Shown here one piece after another: positions 39,046 to 47,307 of a DNA stretch of 64,000 nucleotides. The number at the start of each line of letters is the position of its first letter. Positions within the stretch are counted from its first letter, which is position 1. Location of the stretch: contig QFXH01000007.1 of NCBI GenBank assembly GCA_003402345.1, positions 62,001 through 126,000 on the forward strand. The letters run 5' to 3'. Position numbers and translations under genes: made by a program. Source of the stretch: Candidatus Nitrotoga sp. MKT (GTDB lineage: Bacteria > Pseudomonadota > Gammaproteobacteria > Burkholderiales > Gallionellaceae). The notes beneath the pieces are model-generated. The model saw only the letters and a program-made list of their open reading frames with translations, was not told the DNA's origin and did no database searches.

Positions 39046-40233
39046 TTAACGCACCTTGAACAAAGCATTGCCTTCAGCCAAAAACAGCAAGTCGACTTTT
39101 AGGGATTGGCCATCACCCCACATTAGCAATTGAAGTGAACGATCATATTTCACGCCCTTTTTTGCGAATAGGGCAACATAGTCCCCGGTTTTGACCTGCG
39201 ATGCCGGAGGCAGGTCATTACGGGCTAGTACGTTATGAGGATATAAATGGTAAGCGCCCTTTCCCCGCAAGTAGGCGTCATCGGAAAAATAAAGGATGCG
39301 GCTACTAGCGGGAGGTAATTTTGCGTTTACTCTTCTCATGAAGTCGAACAAGGCGCCATCTTCGGCAGCAAGATGTTTGCCTTCCCAGGTTTTACCGGCA
39401 AATTGCTGGTGTGTCAGCTCCAGTTGCTGAAACAAGTTTGTTTGCCAACGGACATCCAATATGAACCAGCCGAGAAACACCATGCCCCATACCATGGCAA
39501 TATTTAGGGGCATGACTTTTGCTGTGGCCAAGATTAAATTCAAGGTCAGCGCCAGCAATATAATCGCGGCGATGGCTAAAGCAGGAGCGACATTTTTGTC
39601 GATCGCATCTCCGTCTACAAAGTTGATCGAAGTTCCTTGCCATCGGTCAAACGCAAACCATTTTTTCACCATATTCGGTAGCGCTTCTGGCAAAGACGCA
39701 GACTCAAGTGAAACACCACTCACCAAAATCGGCGCAGCCAGTGTTCCCTTGACAATGATAGCCAGGTCTATAATTTGCCCGTGCCAATTTTCATCTTCCG
39801 CTATTTCTAATGGTTCCAGGGTATTAGCTGTCCAAACAAGTGGACGCACAAAAACACGATTATCCGCAGTGCGCCATAAAAACTCCATTTCAACGCTCGG
39901 TGTGGCGCCTGAAACAGCCCAAAGAACGGTGGAATAATTTTCTGCCTGAAAAGCTGGTGGGGATAGTGAAGCGACAGCAATACCTTGATCCGTTAGCGCC
40001 TTGATTACCAATTTGCCCAAGTCGCTATAACCTTGGCCCTTGTTCATGGTTAGTGCCGCACCATTCCAGCTTAAAGGTTTGGTGCCGCCCATCCATTTTC
40101 CTGTCCAGCTATGTTGAAGGTAGACAAGCGACAAAATCAAAGCGCTTGCAAAAAATAGCAGAGGTACAGCTAGCCACTCCTGGCGCAGGATTTTTTTAGA
40201 GGGTGCAGAGTGGGGTTCAAGTTGAATGGGCAT
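39046..40233 (-). CDS. Membrane-anchored protein of unknown function
   Basis: A 395-residue protein with one N-terminal membrane helix (about 19-42, LAVPLLFFASALILSLVYL), a large periplasmic part (about 45-240) and two or so further helices near 240-290 (LAIAAIILLALTLNLILATA). The C-terminal region (FSDDAYLRGKGAYHLYPHNV) resembles the soluble tails of some mannosyltransferase-like membrane proteins. I do not recognise a family. It is coupled to the following polytopic protein and lies downstream of the phosphoglycosyl transferase. Confidence 0.6.
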   Translation of the reverse strand: MPIQLEPHSAPSKKILRQEWLAVPLLFFASALILSLVYLQHSWTGKWMGGTKPLSWNGAALTMNKGQGYSDLGKLVIKALTDQGIAVASLSPPAFQAENYSTVLWAVSGATPSVEMEFLWRTADNRVFVRPLVWTANTLEPLEIAEDENWHGQIIDLAIIVKGTLAAPILVSGVSLESASLPEALPNMVKKWFAFDRWQGTSINFVDGDAIDKNVAPALAIAAIILLALTLNLILATAKVMPLNIAMVWGMVFLGWFILDVRWQTNLFQQLELTHQQFAGKTWEGKHLAAEDGALFDFMRRVNAKLPPASSRILYFSDDAYLRGKGAYHLYPHNVLARNDLPPASQVKTGDYVALFAKKGVKYDRSLQLLMWGDGQSLKVDLLFLAEGNALFKVR

Positions 40234-40294
40234 ACCATCATATCTTCAATTAAAAATGACATAGTTGATTTAAAGTACACGCAAAAATTATTAC

Positions 40295-41704
40295 TTAATG
40301 CGCATTTCTGCCTGTGATCATCATAAAAACTGTCATAAAAATAATTCGCAGGTCGAACCATAAAGACCAGTTGTTAATATAATACAGATCGTACTTTACT
40401 CGCATTTCCATTTTTTCGATCTCTCCTGTTTCACCTCTCCAGCCATTAACTTGTGCCCAACCAGTGATACCTGGCTTGACGTGATGCCGTAGCATGTAGG
40501 CATCGATTTGTTGCTGGTAAAATTTGTCATGCGCCACCGCATGCGGGCGCGGTCCCACAATCGACATATCGCCCTTCAATACATTAAAAAATTGAGGCAA
40601 CTCGTCCAAACTTGTGCGGCGCAAAAAAGCGCCAAAGGCAGTAATGCGGTGATCGCCGGGTATTGCTTGAGGCACTTCTTCAGACGGTTCGGCATGATGC
40701 TTCATCGTGCGGAATTTCCAAACCCAGATGCGTTCACCGTGCAACCCGCCACGTAGCTGCCTGAAGAAAATGGGTCCCGGAGAACTGAGTTTGACCCCGA
40801 TTATAATAAGTAACATGAGGGGGCTGGCTACCAGCAGAATTAATACCGCCAGAATTTTGTCCTCGACGGCTTTAACGATCCCCTGTATTCCAGACAAAGG
40901 TGATTCCATCAGATGGATGACTGGAAAACCGGCTACCTCGCCGATAGAATGATTGAGCAAATGAACCCCATAAATATCAGGAACGAAGGTGACTTGTACC
41001 GGTAAATGACTTAGCTGCGCCACCAGTGATTTGACTTGCTTATCGTGTTGTAATGGCAGGGCAATCCATACTTGATCAATACCAAGTTCTGCTACTTCTT
41101 GGGGAAGGTGATGCAGGCCACCACGAACCGGAATACCCTCGAATACTTGTCTCTGCATCTGCGGATCATCATCGTAAAAGCCTACTACTTTCAAGCCGGT
41201 CCAAGGTGAAGCGGCGAGGCGGTGCGCCACGTTATGCCCGAGCTTTCCTGCCCCAGCGATAACGATAAAACGGAGATTAAAACCACGGCGACGGAAAAAA
41301 CGCAGTCCGATTCGTAATGCTACTCTGAAGGCGACCAAAGAGACAAACCCTGCTATTGCCCATTGGCCAATCCATATACGGGAAAAATAGGTGCTGGATT
41401 TGGTTGCAAACAGCACGATAATCAATCCAGCGCAAACCATGGTCCAGGCGGTTGCCAAAATCTGTATCTCAGCCCACAGACTGGCGCCACGATGGGGGCG
41501 ATATAGATCGAAAAATGGAAACACTGCGAGGCAAAACAGAAACACACCGATTAGTACAAAAACGTAATTTCTCGGAAAATCCCAAGACCCGAACTTGATC
41601 GCGTAAAGCATCATGCCGGTAGCTACCACCACAAAAGGATCCAGGAAACGCTGGATTAATTCAAGAATACCAGCATTTTCTTTAAGCAGGCTACGCGAGG
41701 TCAT
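40295..41704 (-). CDS. Polyprenyl-phosphate sugar phosphotransferase (WcaJ/WbaP type)
   Basis: A 469-residue membrane enzyme. Four N-terminal helices precede a CoA-binding-like Rossmann region (RFIVIAGAGKLGHNVAHRLA) and the C-terminal bacterial sugar transferase domain, with SPGPIFFRQLRGGLHGERIW, WKFRTMK, FLRRTSLDELPQFFNVLKGD, MSIVGPRPH and KPGITGWAQVNGWRGET. It links the first sugar phosphate to undecaprenyl phosphate. ATG 41704 overlaps the stop of the upstream gene (ATGA), fixing the start; the frame runs open to 41761. Confidence 0.93.
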   Translation of the reverse strand: MTSRSLLKENAGILELIQRFLDPFVVVATGMMLYAIKFGSWDFPRNYVFVLIGVFLFCLAVFPFFDLYRPHRGASLWAEIQILATAWTMVCAGLIIVLFATKSSTYFSRIWIGQWAIAGFVSLVAFRVALRIGLRFFRRRGFNLRFIVIAGAGKLGHNVAHRLAASPWTGLKVVGFYDDDPQMQRQVFEGIPVRGGLHHLPQEVAELGIDQVWIALPLQHDKQVKSLVAQLSHLPVQVTFVPDIYGVHLLNHSIGEVAGFPVIHLMESPLSGIQGIVKAVEDKILAVLILLVASPLMLLIIIGVKLSSPGPIFFRQLRGGLHGERIWVWKFRTMKHHAEPSEEVPQAIPGDHRITAFGAFLRRTSLDELPQFFNVLKGDMSIVGPRPHAVAHDKFYQQQIDAYMLRHHVKPGITGWAQVNGWRGETGEIEKMEMRVKYDLYYINNWSLWFDLRIIFMTVFMMITGRNAH

Positions 41705-42888
41705 GGCAACCCCATTTTGTCCGATGTGGCCGTCGTCAGTGATTGTTGGAATCGATGCCACGCATCTTCTACAAACGTCATAAACTCTGCACGAAATCTC
41801 TCAGGTGCAAAACGGCAGGCATTATTACGGCAGGATACGGGTAAAATACGGGCGGTTTCCCGTTCAAAAGAAATCACTGCCGCTTGAATGGATTGAATGG
41901 ATTGTTCCGCAAAAAACACCCCGGTCGGCTGTTCATCATCCAGGCCGCGAATTGTTTCCAATACGCCGCCCTTGCCATACGCAATGACTGGCGTACCACA
42001 AGCCTGGGCTTCTAATGGGGTAATGCCAAAATCCTCTTCTGCGGCAAATACAAACGCCTTGGCGCGTTGCATGTAATCGCACATAACATCATCAGTCTGA
42101 TATCCCAGCACCGTTACATTTGGCCCTGCCTTCGCTTTCACTTTCTGCATTTCAGGTCCGTCGCCAATGATTACCAAACGTCGCTCCGGCATGGCGGTAA
42201 ATGCTTCCGCGATTAGATTCATTTTTTTGTAAGGTACCAAACGGGAGGCGGCCAGATAAAAATCTTCCTTGTTTTTGTGTAAGGAAAACCTTGAAATTTC
42301 TACTGGCGGGTGAATTACCGCCGCGTCGCGGCGATAGGTTTTCCAAATTCGTCGTCTAATAAACTGTGAGTTTGCTATAAAGCAATCAACACCATTAGCC
42401 GTTCTCACATCCCATATTCGCATTTTGTGCAGTAGCCATTTGGCGATCCACCCCTTCACGCCCTTGTCCAAATCCGAGTCTTTCAAATATTGATGTTGTA
42501 AATCCCACGCATAGCGTATAGGCGAATTAACATAACTGATATGAAGCTGATCCGGCCCCGTAATAACGCCTTTTGCCACAGCATGGCTACTGGAAAGCAC
42601 CAAATCATAGCCGGACAGGTCGAATTGCTCGATAGCTAAAGGCATTAAGGATAAATAATGCCTGTATTGAGTTCTGGCGAAAGGCAAGTTTTGCACAAAC
42701 GAAGTTGTTGCCGTTTTTCCTAGTAGAAAATCTCGTTTTTTAGATGGGATAAAATCTACTACGCCGTATAAATCAGCATTCGGATAGCATAATAATATTT
42801 GTTCCAGAACACGCTCGGCTCCGGCATAGACTGTTAGCCAATCATGAATTACAGCGATTTTTATACTTTGCATTTGGATATTAGGCAT
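41701..42888 (-). CDS. Glycosyltransferase family 4 (WbaZ-like)
   Basis: A 395-residue GT-B enzyme. The N-terminal half has IAVIHDWLTVYAGAERVLEQ, LSSSHAVAKGVI and HISYVNSPIRYAWDL, as in WbaZ-type mannosyltransferases. The C-terminal GT4 donor domain has YLAASRLVPYKKMNLIAEAF, LVIIGDGPEM and the ExxE-like FGITPLEAQACGTPVIAYG. It probably adds mannose or a similar sugar early in repeat-unit assembly. It is the first gene of the minus-strand arm of the locus. Confidence 0.88.
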   Translation of the reverse strand: MPNIQMQSIKIAVIHDWLTVYAGAERVLEQILLCYPNADLYGVVDFIPSKKRDFLLGKTATTSFVQNLPFARTQYRHYLSLMPLAIEQFDLSGYDLVLSSSHAVAKGVITGPDQLHISYVNSPIRYAWDLQHQYLKDSDLDKGVKGWIAKWLLHKMRIWDVRTANGVDCFIANSQFIRRRIWKTYRRDAAVIHPPVEISRFSLHKNKEDFYLAASRLVPYKKMNLIAEAFTAMPERRLVIIGDGPEMQKVKAKAGPNVTVLGYQTDDVMCDYMQRAKAFVFAAEEDFGITPLEAQACGTPVIAYGKGGVLETIRGLDDEQPTGVFFAEQSIQSIQAAVISFERETARILPVSCRNNACRFAPERFRAEFMTFVEDAWHRFQQSLTTATSDKMGLP

Positions 42889-42959
42889 CTAAAACTGCTT
42901 TCATCCTTTTTAAAAACATATGTGAGGATGGTTGGGTATGTATTTTATAAGCCCCAGCA

Positions 42960-43234
42960 TTACCAGTGACAAACTCTTATGGCTAATTGTCCATGAAAAA
43001 ATTCTATTTTTACGTTTTGATCATCAGCCGTACTACCGTTTTCACCATGATCCGCAGTTAAATATAGTAAGGTGCATCGAGGTCTTTTTCCGCTAGAACA
43101 GTGGCTGTTCCCGTGGCGAGCAAAATATCTTTGTGAGTATGGCCGCATGGCCATGCTTTGGTTTTGAATTCACCGAAATACAACACTTCTTGTTCGACGG
43201 TAAAACGGATGAAATCCTGACAAAAATGGGACAT
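42960..43234 (-). pseudogene. pyrE: Decayed orotate phosphoribosyltransferase gene
   Basis: The minus strand starts MSHFCQDFIRFTVEQEVLYF, then GEFKTKA, a close match to the PyrE N-terminus. It then jumps past the PYFFN region to HKDILLATGTATVLAEKDLD (as in YKGI.LA...A.ALAE). After a stop and frame change comes DHGENGSTADD (as in KDHGEGG). Deletions and a stop remove most of the active site. The gene is therefore a relic; an intact pyrE presumably exists elsewhere. The gap 42889-42959 shows nothing else. Confidence 0.72.
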
Positions 43235-43300
43235 GGCAAATAGATCAAAATTTAGACGTGCCACCATTATAATTGTATGCTTTGCTTATGGAGAGTTTTA

Positions 43301-43445
43301 GTGCGCGTAATTAATATTAACCTCAACGGAGTTCATTCTGCCTGTAGCAAGGATTTGTTGCCACGGGTATTCAATGGTTTTTTCAAGGCGAACTTACTTT
43401 GTCTGCAAAAGATCAAAAAGCCAAATTATTGGCAAAAGCGGAGCA
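43301..43445 (+). pseudogene. xth: 5' remnant of exodeoxyribonuclease III gene
   Basis: From GTG 43301 the frame reads VRVININLNGVHSACSKDLL, then a later LLCLQKIKK, matching the ExoIII N-terminus (M.I...NLNGIRSA..KGF..W......D..CLQE.K). The catalytic glutamate of LQE is replaced by lysine here, and the frame ends after ~55 codons. It is divergent from the pyrE relic, an arrangement found in intact form in betaproteobacteria. The ABC permease gene begins 7 bases after this relic. Confidence 0.7.
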
Positions 43446-43451
43446 CTTTGC

Positions 43452-44339
43452 GTGACTGCTATTGACCGGTCCCCCGCTTCGCTCTCCCCACTAACCGCTC
43501 AACAGGGAATCAACCCACACGCCGCTCAACCTACATCCCTTGCGGCATTGGCCAAAAGTCTTTGGCGTAACCGCCAGCTCATCGTACAAATGACCAAGCG
43601 CGAAGTGGTGGGTCGTTATAAAGGCTCTGTCATGGGTCTGGCTTGGTCCTTTTTTAACCCAGTGTTCATGCTGACCGTGTACACCTTTGTTTTCTCTGTG
43701 ATCTTCAAGTCACGCTGGGGCGTTGGGGGTGAAGAAAGCAAAACACAGTTTGCCGTGGTGCTGTTTGTTGGCATGATCGTGCATGGATTGTTTGCTGAGG
43801 TACTCAATCGCGCACCGTCGCTTATTCTTTCCAATATTAATTACGTCAAAAAAGTCGTGTTTCCGTTAGAGACACTGCCGATCATTGCCATGGGGGCAGC
43901 GCTCTTTCACAGCTTTGTCAGCCTGGGTGTGCTGCTGGCTGCTTTTGCCCTGTTTAACGGCTATTTGCACTGGACGGTAATTCTCGCCCCGCTCGTACTG
44001 CTGCCTATAGTTATTCTTACGCTGGGCTTTGCCTGGATGCTTGCATCCTTGGGCGTTTTTTTGCGTGATGTGGGACAAACCATCGGCATCACTACCACGG
44101 TCATGATGTTTCTTTCTCCAGTCTTTTATCCTGTGACTGCCTTGCCAGAAGGATTTCGTCCCTGGATCATGGTCAACCCGCTCACCTTTATTATCGAGCA
44201 AGCGCGAGAAGTGTTGATCTGGGGACATCCGCCAGATTGGGTGGGGTTGGGCATATACAGCCTTGTCGCTACCCTAGTTGCTTGGGCAGGTTACGCCTGG
44301 TTTCAAAAAACTAGAAAAGGGTTTGCCGATGTCCTTTGA
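43452..44339 (+). CDS. wzm: Polysaccharide ABC exporter permease (Wzm type)
   Basis: A 295-residue ABC-2 permease with six membrane segments. Landmarks are the N-terminal TKREVVGRYKGSVMGLAWSF, typical of O-antigen and teichoic-acid exporters, the central ILSNINYVKKVVFPLE and the late FYPVTALPEGFRPWIMVNPL. It forms the channel for lipid-linked polysaccharide. GTG 43452 with GGAG eight bases upstream is the best start; the frame is open to 43374 but that part is xth relic. It overlaps the next gene by 11 bases. Confidence 0.92.
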   Translation: MTAIDRSPASLSPLTAQQGINPHAAQPTSLAALAKSLWRNRQLIVQMTKREVVGRYKGSVMGLAWSFFNPVFMLTVYTFVFSVIFKSRWGVGGEESKTQFAVVLFVGMIVHGLFAEVLNRAPSLILSNINYVKKVVFPLETLPIIAMGAALFHSFVSLGVLLAAFALFNGYLHWTVILAPLVLLPIVILTLGFAWMLASLGVFLRDVGQTIGITTTVMMFLSPVFYPVTALPEGFRPWIMVNPLTFIIEQAREVLIWGHPPDWVGLGIYSLVATLVAWAGYAWFQKTRKGFADVL

Positions 44340-44844
44340 CCAATTGCTTCGCGCAGACGAATGCCAAGCGTTGGAGTTCAAGACCCGCTTTGAAATGGGC
44401 CGTTTGCTTGAGGCTGACTTGGGGCGGATGCTCATCAATAAGTTACATCGCTTTTTGCTGAAACTGGGCAAGGAATTTGCTTTTGTTACACGCCAAATGC
44501 GCATTAGCGCCGATACCCAAAATTCGTGTACTGACTTGGTGTTCTATCACTATTTGCTCAAGTGTTTTGTCCCCGTTAACCTGAAAGTTGGCGAACTCAC
44601 GTATCTGGATATTGCGCAGTTGGATGTGTACGTGCGTATGGCAGAGGATCTACAGTGTGGGTCGACCGACATCCCCAGTAAGGGTTTTATCCTGTGTGCC
44701 GCCAAAAATACGTCTGTAATGCAACGCGGTGCCAGTGAATATAAATTGGTTCTGCCCTTCGAAGACGAATCCCGGGCAGAATTGGAAAGGGAATGGCTGT
44801 GGTTGGCAGAACAAAAAGAAGTAGGGGGAAGAGATGTCTTCTGA
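44329..44844 (+). CDS. DUF1016/YhcG-like nuclease-fold protein, probably inactive
   Basis: A 171-residue protein that matches only the C-terminal PDDEXK-like nuclease domain of DUF1016 (YhcG): INKLHRFLLKLGKEFAFVTR, CTDLVFYHYLLKCFVPVNLK, LTYLDIAQLDVYVRMAEDL and GFILCAAKNTSVMQRG. In the family, the third block ends (D/E)LK; here it reads NLK, so a catalytic acidic residue is replaced by Asn. The N-terminal helical domain of full-length members is absent. It overlaps wzm by 11 bases and wzt by 11 bases, so it is translated with the exporter. Whether it is functional in export or a stranded fragment is unknown. Confidence 0.7.
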   Translation: MSFDQLLRADECQALEFKTRFEMGRLLEADLGRMLINKLHRFLLKLGKEFAFVTRQMRISADTQNSCTDLVFYHYLLKCFVPVNLKVGELTYLDIAQLDVYVRMAEDLQCGSTDIPSKGFILCAAKNTSVMQRGASEYKLVLPFEDESRAELEREWLWLAEQKEVGGRDVF

Positions 44845-46189
44845 AATCGCCATTCGCGTTCAAAACATCAGCAAGTGCTACCAGATATACAACGCGCCGC
44901 GTGATCGGCTCAAGCAGTTTGTCGTCCCGCGCCTACAACGCATGGCCGGGCAAACTCCTAGGCAATACTTCCGCGAGTTCTGGGCGCTCAAAGATATTTC
45001 TTTTGAGGTTAAAAAAGGCGAAACCGTCGGTATTATCGGGCGTAATGGCTCGGGTAAATCCACCTTGTTGCAAATGATCTGCGGTACGCTGTCACCAACG
45101 GGTGGCAGCGTGGAGACCAATGGCCGCATCGCGGCCTTGCTGGAATTGGGCTCCGGATTTAACCCAGAATTCACTGGGCGCGAAAACGTCTACATGAACG
45201 CTGCCGTACTAGGTTTAGGTAAAAAAGAAGTGGACGAGCGGTTTGACGACATCGCTGCTTTTGCTGACATTGGCCAGTTTATTGAACAACCAGTTAAAAC
45301 TTACTCAAGTGGTATGGTAGTGCGCTTGGCTTTTGCCGTTCAAGCCATGATTGATCCAGATATTTTTGTTGTTGATGAAGCACTCGCTGTGGGTGATGAA
45401 AAATTTCAACGAAAGTGCTTTGTACGTTTGGAGGAACTAAAGAGCAGGGGCTCCGCGATTCTTTTTGTGTCGCACTCTGCGGGACACATTACTGAATTAT
45501 GCGACAAAGTTTTATTTCTTGATCATGGAGAGCGACTCATGTACAGCATAGCTCCTGAAACTATACGTGCCTACCAAAAGTTGATTTACGCCCCTGTTGA
45601 GGAACAGCAGCGATTAGTTCAAGAATACCGCGCTGCAGATCAATCGGGTAAGCGGATAGAAAACAATGTCGAGGGTGGATCAATAACCATTTCCTATGAG
45701 CATCTTTCCAATGACTTTGACCCCGGCCTTGTACCCCAGACGACTGAGGCATACTCAGTGCAGGGCGCTGAGATCGAATCGATACAGATATTTGATGCGA
45801 AGGGGCGTGCAGTTAACGTACTACAACCAGGAGGAGATTATCAATTTGTTGTGTCTGGCCGCTTTTTGAACAGCCTTGCCGGAGTTTGTTTTGGAATATC
45901 CATAAAATCTACATCTGGAGTGATAATTACAGGGCAACGGTATCCGGAAGAAGGCATATTCATTGAACAGATTGAGGCAGGGAAATCCTTTAAAATTACT
46001 TATGGCTTTAGGATGGATGTGTTGCCCGGTACCTATTTTGTTGGGGGTGGTATTTGGTCGTCCCAACAAACAATTCTCGCCCACCGAGTTTTGGACGCGC
46101 TCATGTTTCGCGTTATACACAACAAAAAACAACACGCATTTGGATATGTCGATTCCTCTGCGGGTGAGACCAAATTGGAAATAATTTAG
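44834..46189 (+). CDS. wzt: Polysaccharide ABC exporter ATPase with C-terminal glycan-binding domain (Wzt type)
   Basis: A 451-residue protein: ABC domain with Walker A GRNGSGKST (residues ~74-82), signature YSSGMVVRLAFAVQA, Walker B DIFVVDEALAVGD and switch histidine VSHSAGH. After ~residue 290 is a Wzt_C-like beta-sandwich (EIESIQIFDAKGRAVNVLQP, then GVCFGISIKSTSGVIITGQR). In O-antigen systems this tail recognises the modified non-reducing end of the glycan before export. The sulfotransferase nearby makes a sulfated cap conceivable. It overlaps the DUF1016 gene by 11 bases. Confidence 0.92.
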   Translation: MSSEIAIRVQNISKCYQIYNAPRDRLKQFVVPRLQRMAGQTPRQYFREFWALKDISFEVKKGETVGIIGRNGSGKSTLLQMICGTLSPTGGSVETNGRIAALLELGSGFNPEFTGRENVYMNAAVLGLGKKEVDERFDDIAAFADIGQFIEQPVKTYSSGMVVRLAFAVQAMIDPDIFVVDEALAVGDEKFQRKCFVRLEELKSRGSAILFVSHSAGHITELCDKVLFLDHGERLMYSIAPETIRAYQKLIYAPVEEQQRLVQEYRAADQSGKRIENNVEGGSITISYEHLSNDFDPGLVPQTTEAYSVQGAEIESIQIFDAKGRAVNVLQPGGDYQFVVSGRFLNSLAGVCFGISIKSTSGVIITGQRYPEEGIFIEQIEAGKSFKITYGFRMDVLPGTYFVGGGIWSSQQTILAHRVLDALMFRVIHNKKQHAFGYVDSSAGETKLEII

Positions 46190-46196
46190 GGGGAGC

Positions 46197-46319
46197 ATGT
46201 CCACTGGATATTTGTTGGCACTTGGCGATTTTGATTTAGTGAGGCTTAAGTTTGCTGACGATTTAGGGTTTCAGAATGTCGGGGGTAGATATTTCGCAAC
46301 GCAAATATTAATTTTATGA
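46197..46319 (+). CDS. Small ORF between wzt and STELLO gene
   Basis: A 40-codon frame, MSTGYLLALGDFDLVRLKFA continuing to ATQILIL, starts 8 bases after wzt. An AGGGGGAG run lies before the ATG (spacing tight), and its TGA overlaps the next ATG (ATGA). The protein has no recognised family and is not clearly membrane-spanning. Evidence is positional only: it may be a real coupled gene, a leader or a truncated gene end. Confidence 0.35.
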   Translation: MSTGYLLALGDFDLVRLKFADDLGFQNVGGRYFATQILIL

Positions 46320-47293
46320 AAAATTTTATTATTATCACGACAATAAACGAGAAGACTAAAGCTATTTCCGAGTTCGAGGGGAAGGCTGGCTGGCATCTTG
46401 TCATTGTAGGCGATAAGAAAAGCAAGCCGATTGAAAGCAATCGCAACCTAACCTTTTTGTCGGTGGAAGACCAGCACAAGCTTGGCTTCGGTATCTCCGC
46501 CAAGCTGCCCTATAATCACTACACCAGAAAGAACATCGGCTATTTATATGCCATTCGCGAGGGGGCAGATGTCATCTACGACACGGATGACGACAATGTT
46601 CCTTATCCTTATTGGGGTCTCGAAAATTTTGAATGCGAGAGCCTTATCCAAAGCGAAAATGCTTTTGTTAATATTTATTGCCATTTCACCGATGAATTGA
46701 TCTGGCCTCGGGGGTTTCCGTTAGACCTAATCAACCAAAGTGAAAAACTAAAGTCCAATATGGCGTTGCCAGTGAAGGTTGGCGTTTGGCAGGGTTTGGC
46801 TGATCTTGACCCGGATGTGGACGCTATCTATCGGTTGATATTTAACAAGCCAGTGAAATTTGAGCGAAAAAAACCGGTGGTTCTTCCCCCGGGGAAATAC
46901 TGCCCTTTCAACTCTCAAAATACCTTCTGGACTAAAGAGGCGTTCTCATATCTCTATCTGCCAGCAACGACGAGTTTCAGGTTTACAGACATTCTCCGGG
47001 GCTTTATTGCGCAAAGGTTATTATGGGAGTCTGGGATGCATTTGGGGTTTCATGAAGCTACTGTTTACCAGGAAAGAAACATTCACGATCTTATGAAGGA
47101 CTTTAAAGACGAAGTGGAGTGCTATTTGAATACGAGGAAGGTAATCAACGTATTGCAGGGACTCCGTTGTTCTGATAACCCTGCCGATAATTTAGCCCTT
47201 GCCTATCAAGGTCTGGTTAAAGATCAGCTTATCAGTTCGGATGAACTATTGATTCTGGATGCATGGCGTAGAGATCTTGAACACATTTTTTAG
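46316..47293 (+). CDS. STELLO-like glycosyltransferase family protein
   Basis: A 325-residue soluble protein resembling the STELLO (DUF288) family. It has IIITTINEKTKAISEF and VIVGDKKS at the start, then KLPYNHYTRKNIGYLYAIRE, the metal-binding-like IYDTDDDN, and a late FWTKEAFSYLYLPATTSFRF with DILRGFIAQRLLW. In eukaryotes STELLO proteins affect cellulose synthase and have a glycosyltransferase-like fold; bacterial members are largely unstudied. Here it lies among glycosyltransferases of a surface-glycan locus. The ATGA overlap links it to the small ORF before it. Confidence 0.78.
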   Translation: MKNFIIITTINEKTKAISEFEGKAGWHLVIVGDKKSKPIESNRNLTFLSVEDQHKLGFGISAKLPYNHYTRKNIGYLYAIREGADVIYDTDDDNVPYPYWGLENFECESLIQSENAFVNIYCHFTDELIWPRGFPLDLINQSEKLKSNMALPVKVGVWQGLADLDPDVDAIYRLIFNKPVKFERKKPVVLPPGKYCPFNSQNTFWTKEAFSYLYLPATTSFRFTDILRGFIAQRLLWESGMHLGFHEATVYQERNIHDLMKDFKDEVECYLNTRKVINVLQGLRCSDNPADNLALAYQGLVKDQLISSDELLILDAWRRDLEHIF

Positions 47294-47307
47294 AAAGTTG
47301 ATAGTCG

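Noticed and set aside
44329-44844. Restriction or anti-phage defence island at the DUF1016 gene
   Set aside because: Only a single truncated, probably inactive nuclease-fold gene is present, with no methylase, helicase or other defence partner; its overlaps tie it to the exporter genes.
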